From assembly GCF_031143425.1 (NCBI RefSeq), contig NC_090447.1, positions 22,975,426-23,039,425 on the forward strand: a stretch of DNA of 64,000 bases, given 5' to 3'. Shown in pieces: positions 56,113 to 64,000 of this stretch. Each line of letters begins with the position of its first letter. Positions within the stretch are counted from its first letter, which is position 1. Source of the stretch: Pleurodeles waltl (lineage: Eukaryota; Chordata; Amphibia; Caudata; Salamandridae). A program made the translations under genes and the position numbers. The notes beneath the pieces were generated by a model. It was not told the origin of the DNA. It saw nothing but the letters and a program-made list of their open reading frames with translations, and searched no databases.

Positions 56113-56517
56113 TGTGGCCTCTGAAGATCTTTGCGGAGGCAAAGAAGGTTTAGCTTGGGAGACCACCTAAGTGATAAGCAGCCGTCTTGATGGTTTCCCA
56201 AATGCTAACTTGGGCCAGTAAGAAATTGATCTTTGGCAACAGAAAATAACCAGATGTGGTTATCCACCAGATGTGGAGAAGATCTCCTCTTCTTGTAGGG
56301 GGATGTCAGGGGTGTCAGTTTAGTGCAGGTCCCTCTGGCAGAACCTACCCATACCACAAAGGGCCAGACTAGTGCTCGACCAGGATACCGGGGCTTATTG
56401 GCAATACCTCTGGCCTTCTGCTAGTAGTTGTCTAGGAGCAAAGAAGCTGTGTCCTCCTCCAGGCAGAAATGCAGCGCTATGAGCAAGAGGAAGACTGCAT
56501 CCAGCTGTGAGCACTTA

Positions 56518-57014
56518 GGGCCAGATTTATGGAAAGTGGTACTGCACTTTCCCTGCGCCCCTTAGCGCCCCTCCCCACCGCCACCATGTGTGCGCCGTAT
56601 TTAAGATACGGTGCACCATGGCGCAGGGTAGGGGGCAATAGAGTAATTGTTCATGGCGCTATTGATGTACTCTGCAGGAGTAGCGCCAAAATATTGGCGC
56701 TACTCCTGCAGGGTACATAGGGTCCCATTCTAAAGAATGTCCTTGAGCAGGCGCTAAAAGTGAAGTAAAAAATGGCTATGAGATTTCCTTGCGCCATTTT
56801 CCCGGCCCCGCTAACGGGGGAACGTCCACTTTGCATACATTATGCCTCACGCAGGCATAATGTAGCGCAAAGGGTTACAGGGTGGCGCAAGCCATGCATT
56901 GCGCAACTCTATAAATACGGCGCGGAGATTTCGACCTCTTTGGGCCACATTAACTTAAAAAGTAATGACGCTAATGTGGCGCACGGTGGCGCTAGAGGCC
57001 TTTAAATCTGCCCC
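56518..57014. mobile_element. Harbinger-type MITE, family M2, copy 2
   Basis: The ends are GGGCCAGATTTATGG and CTTTAAATCTGCCCC. TTA lies on the left at 56515-56517 and on the right at 57016-57018, with one extra T between. Internal hairpin: ACTCTGCAGGAGTAGCGCCA at about 56670, with its complement around 56694-56712. It shares the GCACCATGGCGCA block with the copies at 54.3 and 57.8 kb. Confidence 0.8.
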
Positions 57015-57018
57015 TTTA

Positions 57019-57790
57019 TTCCAAAACGTCCCCTCCGGCATCAAGCGCTGTTGCTATTGGAACATCAACAGTGGGGGTGTCAGGACGTGGTCGGTGACAG
57101 GGGGAGACTGTACCCCTGGTCGGGGGCAGGCTGGGGGCTGTGAAAGGCTCCTCAGCTGCTGGAGATCTTGTCCACTGAGGCGAGGCTGTGATGCACGTGG
57201 CTGCATCTCTCCCTCCGGCCCCCGGGGTGGGCACTTCGCTGGTCCTGGTTTCTGCCGCTGGATGCTCCGTCTCCGGCCTCTGGGCCCCGATGCTCAGGGA
57301 TGCAGCAGTCCATCACTTGCAGGATTCCTGCAGCGGTGAAGGGGTCTCTGGGGCTGAACGCCACTGTTCTGTGCTAAGCACACTAGCGCCTTTCAGGTTC
57401 AGCAGCGTCTGAAAAACTAACTAACCGGATGAGTCAATAAATAAAAGGATGTTTTTGCCACTGCCATTGTCCAGCTGGAGTTTCTTAAGAAAGGACAAAA
57501 TATATTTTATCTTTTGGCTCCGCCTAGTGGTGAAATAATATATTTACACAGCTGTCTAAGGTGCTGAAACATGTGGCCTGGTTATTGATTACTGATTATG
57601 AATTTAATCAACTATTAATGCCTTCTATAACGATTCTTAAATTTGAATGAACCTTAACTATTTTAACACTGAATTTTGTCCTAGGAAGGTTTTCTGTATC
57701 GTCCTAGGCCCGCCGTCTTTTGAGACTGGCATGGCTCCAATTCTGCACAACGACCCTTTTACCTTTTAAGGTAAACTGCTACCATAGACA
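57019..57790. other. GC/CpG-rich block, then AT-rich gap
   Basis: 57060-57410 is GC-rich with frequent CG dinucleotides, unlike the surrounding sequence. It lies upstream of L1 ORF1 (minus sense), where an L1 5' untranslated region would be expected. This is inference from position and composition. The rest is AT-rich without features. Confidence 0.4.
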
Positions 57791-57795
57791 CTAAA

Positions 57796-58346
57796 GGGCT
57801 GATTTAAGAGCTCCTAGTGCCATCCTAACGACACATTAGCATATTTTCTTTTACTCTAATATGACGTTAGATGGGCAAACATGCTGCACCATATATACAA
57901 AGTGGCACAAAGCATACATTGTGTCACTTTTTAACCCTTTGCGCTACCTTATGCCTGCGCCAGGAATAGTGTATGCAAAGGGGCCATTGCCCCGTTGGGG
58001 TGGTGAATAAAATTGTCCAAAGAAATCTAATTTATTTCCTTGAGACATTTTTTTCAGCACTTTTAACACCTGCTTAACGCCTGCTCAAAACAGGTGTTAA
58101 AAGGGGGCATACTATTATTTAGAATGGGCCCCTATGTACTCTGCAGGAGTAGCAGCAACATTCTTTCACTAATCCTGCAGAGTGCATCAATAGCATAAAA
58201 ATAATTATGCTATTGCCCCCTACCCTGCACCATGGTGCGCTGTATTTATAAAATGGCGCACACATGGTGGCGGTCGGCGGGTGCTAAGGGGCACAAGGAA
58301 AGTGACACTTCATTGGGTGCAGCACCACTTGTCTTAAATCAGCCCC
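57796..58346. mobile_element. Harbinger-type MITE, family M2, copy 3 (reverse)
   Basis: The ends are GGGCTGATTTAAGA and TCTTAAATCAGCCCC. The interior has the M2 blocks in the opposite orientation to the copies at 54.3 and 56.5 kb (CTCTGCAGGAGTAG at 58139, CTGCACCATGGTGCGC at 58225). No coding capacity. The target duplication is not clear. Confidence 0.75.
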
Positions 58347-58425
58347 TTTGAGGCCAAATGTGTGTTTTGTGCACTAGCACTAACAATGTTCACCATACAA
58401 CAAGACAGTAGAAAGTCACAAGTAT

Positions 58426-61400
58426 AGCTGTGCTCTGTAGTGCCACATCCATCACCAGCAGGCATGAGGCTGCATTGCTTTCCTCCGTCCATGCCCAGTG
58501 CGGCTGTGGTCTGCAGTGCCACATCCGTCACCAGCAGGCATGAGGCTGCATTGCTTTCCTCCGTCCATGCCCAGTGCGGCCGTGGTCTGCGGTGCCACAT
58601 CTGACACCAGCAGGCATGCGGCTGCATTGTTTTCCTCCGTCCATGCCCAGTGCGGCTGTGGTCTGCGGTGCCACATCCGTCACCAGCAGGCATGAGGCTG
58701 CACTGCTTTCCTCTGTCCATGCCCAGTGCGGCTGTGGTCTGCAGTGTCACATCCATCACCAGCAGCGCCTGAGGCTGCATTGCTTTCCTCCATCCATGCC
58801 CAGTGCGGCCGTGCTCTGCAGTGCAACATCCGTCACCAGCAGGCATGCGGCTGCATTGTTTTCCTCTGTCCATGCCCAGTGCGGCTGTGGTCTGCAGTGT
58901 CACATCCGTCACCATCAGGCATGAGTCTGCATTGCTTTCCTCTGTCTATGCCCAGTGCGGCTGTGGTCTGCAGTGTCACATCCGTCACCAGCAGACATGA
59001 GGCTGCATTGCTTTCCTCTGTCTATGCCCAGTGCGGCTGTGGTCTGCAGTGTCACATCCGTCACCATCAGGCATGAGTCTGCATTGCTTTCCTCTGTCTA
59101 TGCCCAGTGCGGCTGTGGTCTGCAGTGTCACATCCGACACCAGCAGGCATGAGGCTGCATTGCTTTCCTCTGTCTATGCCCAGTGCGGCTGTGGTCTGCA
59201 GTGTCACATCCGTCACCAGCAGGCATGAGGCTGCATTGCTTTCCTCCGTCCATGCCCAGTGCGGCTGTGGTCTGCAATGTCACATCCGTCACCAGCAGGC
59301 ATGAGTCTGCATTGTTTTCCTCTGTCCATGCCCAGTGCGGCCGTGGTCTGCAGTGTCACATCCATCACCAGCAGCGCCTGAGGCTGCATTGTTTTCCTCT
59401 GTCCATGCCCAGTGCGGCCGTGGTCTGCAGTGCCACATCCGTCACCAGCAGGCATGAGTCTGCATTGCTTTCCTCGTCCATGCCCAGTACAGCCGTGGTC
59501 TGCAGTGCCACATCCGTCACCAGCAGGCATGAGGCTGCACTGCTTTCCTCCGACCATGCCCAGTGCGGCTGTGGTCTGCAGTGCCACATCCGTCACCAGC
59601 AGGCATGAGGCTGCATTGCTTTCCTCCGTCCATACCCAGTGCGGCTGTGGTCTGCGGTGCCACATCCGACACCAGCAGGCATGCGGCTGCATTGCTTTCC
59701 TCCGTCCATGGCCAGTGCGGCTGTGGTCTGCGGTGCCACATCCGTCACCAGCAGGAATGAGGCTGCATTGCTTTCCTCCGTCCATGGCCAGTGCGGCTGT
59801 GGTCTGCAGTGTCACATCCGACACCAGCAGGCATGAGGCTGCATTGCTTTCCTCTGTCCATGCCCAGTGCGGCTGTGGTCTGCAGTGTCACATCCGACAC
59901 CAGCAGGCATGAGGCTGCATTGCTTTCCTCCGTCCATGCCCAGTGCGGCTGTGGTCTGCAGTGCCACATCCGTCACCAGCAGCGCCTGAGGCTGCATTGC
60001 TTTCCTCCGTCCATGCCCAGTGCGGCTGTGGTCTGCAGTGCCACATCCGTCACCAGCAGCGCCTGAGGCTGCATTGCTTTCCTCCGTCCATGCCCAGTGC
60101 GGCTGTGGTCTGCAGTGTCACATCTGTCACCAGCAGGCATGCGGCTGCATTGCTTTCCTCTGTCCATGCCCAGTGCGGCTGTGGTCTGCAGTGTCACATC
60201 CGTCACCAGCAGCGCCTGAGGCTGCATTGCTTTCCTCTGTCCATGCCCAGTGCGGCTGTGGTCTGCAGTGCCACATCCGTCACCAGCAGGCATGAGGCTG
60301 CATTGTTTTCCTCTGTCCATGCCCAGTGCGGCTGTGGTCTGCAGTGGCACATCTGTCACCAGCAGGCATGCGGCTGCATTGCTTTCCTCTGTCCATGCCC
60401 AGTGCGACTGTGGTGTGCAGTGGCACATCCGTCACCAGCAGAGCATGAGGCTGCATTGCTTTCCTCCGTCCATGCCCAGTGCGGCTGTGGTCTGCAATGC
60501 CACATCCGTCACCAGCAGCGCTTGAGGCTGCATTGTTTTCCTCTGTCCATGCCCAGTGCGGCTGTGGTCTGCGGTGCCACATCCGTCACCAGCAGGCATG
60601 AGGCTGCACTGCTTTCCTCCGTCCATGCCCAGTGCGGCTGTGGTCTGCAGTGTCACATCTGTCACCAGCAGGCATGAGGCTGTATTTCTTTCCTCTGTCC
60701 ATGCCCAGTGCGGCTGTGGTCTGCAGTGCCACATCCGTCACCAGCAGGCATGCGGCTGCATTGTTTTTCTCTGTCCATGCCCAGTGCGGCTGTGGTCTGC
60801 GGTGCCACATCCGACACCAGCAGGCATGCGGCTGCATTGTTTTCCTCTGTCCATGCCCAGTGCGGCTGTGGTCTGCGGTGCCACATCCGACACCAGCAGG
60901 CATGAGGCTGCATTGTTTTCCTCTGTCCATGCCCAGTACAGCCGTGGTCTGCAGTGTCACATCCGTCACCAGCAGCGCCTGAGGCTGCATTGCTTTCCTC
61001 TGTCCATGCCCAGTGCGGCTGTGGTCTGCGGTGTCACATCCGTCACCAGCAGCGCTTGAGGCTGCATTGCTTTCCTCTGTCCATGCCCAGTGCGGCTGTG
61101 GTCTGCAGTGCCACATCCGTCACCAGCAGGCATGAGTCTGCGTTGCTTTCCTCCGTCCATGCCCAGTGCGGCTGTGGTCTGCGGTGCCACATCCGTCACC
61201 AGCAGGCATGAGGCTGCATTGCTTTCCTCCGTCCATGCCCAGTGCGGCTGTGGTCTGCGGTGCCACATCCGTCACCATCAGGCATGAGGCTGCATTGTTT
61301 TCCTCCGTCCATGCCCAGTGCGGCTGTGGTCTGCAATGCCACATCCGTCACCAGCAGCGCATGAGGCTGCATTGCTTTCCTCCGTCCATGCCCAGTGCGG

Positions 61401-62549
61401 CCGTGGTCTGCAATGCCGCATCTGTCACCAGCAGGCATGAGGCTGCATTGCTTTCCTCCGTCCATCCATGCCCAGTGCGGCTGTGGTCTGCAGTGTCACA
61501 TCCGTCACCAGCAGGCATGAGGCTGCATTGCTTTCCTCCGTCCATACCCAGTGCGGCTGTGGTCTGCAGTGTCACATCCGTCACCAGCAGGCATGAGGCT
61601 GCATTGCTTTCCTCCGTCCATGCCCAGTGCGGCTGTGGTCTGCAGTGCCACATCCGTCACCAGCAGGCATGAGGCTGCATTGCTTTCCTCCGTCCATGCC
61701 CAGTGCGGCTGTGGTCTGCTGTGTCACATCCATCACCAGCAGCGCCTGAGGCTGCATTGTTTTCCTCTGTCCATGCCCAGTGCGGCCGTGGTCTGCAGTG
61801 CCACATCCGTCACCAGCAGGCATGCGGCTGTATTTGTTTCCTCGGTCCATGACCAGTGCGGCTGTGGTCTGCAGTGCCACATCCGTCACCAGCAGCGCCT
61901 GAGGCTGCATTGCTTTCCTCAGTCCATGCCCAGTGCGGCTGTGGTCTGCAGTGCCACATCCGTCACCAGCAGCGCCTGAGGCTGCTTTGCTTTCCTCAGT
62001 CCATGCCCAGTGCGGCTGTGGTCTGCAGTGCCACATCCGTCACCAGCAGCGCCTGAGGCTGCTTTGCTTTCCTCCGTCCATGCCCAGTGTGGCTGTGGTC
62101 TGCAGTCCCACATCTGTCACCAGCAGGCATGAGTCTCCATTGCTTTCCTCTGTCCATGCCCAGTGCGGCTGTGGTCTGCAGTCCCACATCTGTCACCAGC
62201 AGGCATGAGGCTGCACTGCTTTCCTCCATCCATACCCAGTGCGGCTGTGGTCTGCAGTCCCACATCTGTCACCAGCAGGCATGAGTCTGCATTGCTTTCC
62301 TCCGTCCATGCCCAGTGCGGCTGTGGTCTGCAGTGCCACATCCGTCACCAGCAGGCATGCGGCTGCATTGCTTTCCTCCGTCCATGCCCAGTGCGGCTGT
62401 GGTCTGCAGTGCCACATCCGTCACCAGCAGGCATGAGGCTGCATTGTTTTCCTCTGTCCATGCCCAGTGCGGCTGTGGTCTGCAGTGCCACATCCGTCAC
62501 CAGCAGCGCCTGAGGCTGCTTTGCTTTCCTCAGTCCATGCCCAGTCCGC
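58426..62549. repeat. 76-bp tandem satellite, about 54 copies
   Basis: The unit runs GCCACATCCGTCACCAGCAG, GCATGAGGCTGCATTGCTTT, CCTCCGTCCATGCCCAGTGC, GGCTGTGGTCTGCAGT (76 bp). Units are highly similar, with recurrent variants: a 77-bp form with CAGCAGCGCCTGAGG in place of CAGCAGGCATGAGG, TCC/TCTGTCCATG, GTGTCACATC, and CCATCAGGCATGAGTC. Single-unit indels occur at 59475 (one base lost) and 61465 (four gained). Since 76 is not a multiple of three, each copy shifts frame, which explains the many open frames on both strands. I see no evidence of translation. The first and last units are partial. Confidence 0.95.
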
Positions 62550-63570
62550 CTGGGTATGGGGGAGATCCACAGCAGTACTGCAGTGTTACAGCTCCCCGCC
62601 ACAGGTGCAAGGGGTGGGCAAAGTGCAGAAAGTCTGACACATGTCCATTTCATAAATGCGGGAATTAAGGAATTTATTTATATGTCCTTTGTCTGGATGC
62701 CAAATTATAAGCTTAACATTTTTTTAAGAGTTAGCATATGGTCAGTTCAAAATGTGTCTTTGCTTACAGGGATTGTTTGCTGCATCACATTGTGTCCCTT
62801 TGACTTTTCCATGGGGTGGACAATTTAAGTGAATTCCTTACTTTCTCTAAATGTTTCTATTTTTCCTGTTCAGGGCGCTTAGTAAGCATCACGTTCACTC
62901 TGGGGCTTTGCAGGCTACAGGGGATAGGCATGAACGTCAATTCACCAAAACGCCTTGTCTAGTGAAAGTGACATCATATGCCATTTAACCTTTTCTTTCA
63001 TTCACACATGCATGCATTCTCACACATGCACACATACACACTCTTTCTCTCACTTAAACACACTTTCATCCACAATCACGCACACAAAATATATTTTAAA
63101 ACATGTTTACTTGCCTCAGCTGCCAGAGAAGGAAATATTCCAGCTAACTGCAATCCATTCTTTAGTACATTAATAATGAATAGTCAAATATTATTCACTA
63201 TTACTAGAATAAAAAAAAGTCAGAAAACAAGGAAAGTGGAGCCACAACCAACCTGTGACCATAGGGATGAGCAGCCCTTGCATTCCTGTCGCTTCTTTTG
63301 CCATCTGTGAGGCTGGGGTCGCAAAGGCAGTGCAGGGGATTGCAGATAGCAAGCCAGGGGTCACAGCTGCGACCCCTGGAGACCCGTAAATGACGTCCCT
63401 GGGGATAGGGGAAGAAGTTGGCAAAGCTAAAATGATTTGATTAGGAGATAGGTGCAAAGTTTTCAGATTGATTATGCATGACATTTACATAGTTTCAATG
63501 TACTCATGAGTGGCATTTTGCTGCTAAATGTGCGACACCTCGACTGATATTCACCAGTAAAACAATGCAA
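62550..63570. other. unassigned; CA-rich patch
   Basis: No gene is recognised. 63000-63090 is rich in CACACA and CATGCA phrases, a decayed microsatellite. Confidence 0.55.
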
Positions 63571-64000
63571 TGATGCCATGCCACCAGTGACCACTTGTGA
63601 CCGCCAGTGACGACCTGTGACTGCCATGGACCACCAAGGACCCACTGTGACCACCTGTGACTGCCAGTGACCAACTGTGACTGACAGCGACCACCAGTGA
63701 CCACCAGGCCCATCCGTGACTGCCATTGACCACCTGTGACCACCAGAAACCACCAGTGACCACCTGTGACCACCAGAGACCACTAGAGACCACAAGTCAT
63801 CACCTGTAACCAACAGCAACCACCTGTGACCATGAGCGAACATCAGAATCTAGTGATCACCTATGCCAACTAGTGACTATCAGTGACCACCAGTGACTAC
63901 CTGTGACCCCCAGTGACCACCTATGACTGCCAATGACCACCTGTGACCTCAAGCAACTAACAACCACTGGGACCACCAGCAACCACATGTGACCACCAGT
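63571..64000. repeat. GTGACCACC-type minisatellite, runs off window
   Basis: The unit is about 10 bp (GTGACCACCA) with a 20-bp pairing, CAGTGACCACCTGTGACCAC, and many substitutions. On the minus strand it reads TGGTGGTCACAGGTGGTCAC, giving long low-complexity open frames rich in Trp, Ser, Val, Thr and Gly. The array continues past the window end. Confidence 0.9.

Noticed and set aside
58426..62549. Many open frames of 65 to 244 codons on both strands
   Set aside because: They follow the 76-bp satellite period, start at the same repeated ATG, and have no domain. They are a by-product of a stop-poor repeat.
58426..62549. CRISPR-like array
   Set aside because: The 76-bp units are directly adjacent, with no unique spacers, and the setting is eukaryotic.
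63472..63843. Trp/Ser/Val/Gly-rich protein on the minus strand
   Set aside because: Translation of the GTGACC minisatellite; low complexity and no gene structure.

Overview
The window looks like a stretch of a very large, repeat-rich vertebrate genome, most likely a salamander (newt type). This is an inference. It rests on the density of diverse retroelements, spliced PIF/Harbinger transposons, GGCCCTCATT-type and GGGCCATATTTATACT-type MITEs, and LTRs of several kilobases. I find no exon of a host gene, no tRNA or rRNA gene and no CRISPR array. Nearly everything recognisable is a transposable element or a tandem repeat, most of it broken and nested.

Layout. 1-4.2 kb: AT-rich sequence with three palindromic Harbinger-type MITEs and an integrase-like fragment. 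4.23-9.91 kb: a Ty3/gypsy element on the minus strand with both LTRs, a near-matching 5-bp target duplication, a polypurine tract and a mildly decayed gag-pol; a 631-bp hairpin-rich MITE sits in its 3' part with a TTA duplication. 9.9-13.8 kb: mostly unassigned, including a pyrimidine-rich tract. 13.8-19.3 kb: a gypsy RNase H fragment next to a decayed Harbinger element whose transposase (plus) and Myb/SANT-like gene (minus) converge, with a possible solo LTR between them. 19.3-23.5 kb: a truncated LTR element, copy A, with its integrase upstream of reverse transcriptase (Gmr1-like order), cut by a Harbinger end at 23,498. 23.5-29.8 kb: a Harbinger cluster with two different Myb/SANT-like genes around one HARBI1-like transposase that carries an L1 fragment. 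29.8-43.0 kb: three related sequences of about 3 kb, read here as solo LTRs (C1, C2, C3), in both orientations; C1 contains a 5'-truncated LINE with an 11-bp target duplication.

43.0-56.1 kb: remains of one minus-strand L1 (ORF1 at 56.1-55.5 kb, ORF2 at 52.2-51.7 and 44.9-43.0 kb), split by a second, longer Gmr1-like element (copy B, 44.9-51.7 kb) and by MITEs. 56.5-58.3 kb: two more members of a MITE family also present at 54.3 kb, flanking a GC-rich block. 58.4-62.55 kb: a satellite of about 54 copies of a 76-bp unit. 63.57 kb to the end: a short-period GTGACC minisatellite that runs off the window.

How the parts relate. Relative ages follow from nesting. The L1 is older than Gmr1 copy B, which is older than the MITE in its LTR. 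Gmr1 copy A is older than the Harbinger end at 23,498. C1 is older than the LINE inside it. The most distinctive observations are the Ty1/copia-like domain order in gypsy-type elements, the multi-kilobase LTR family, MITEs built as chains of adjacent hairpins, and the 76-bp satellite.
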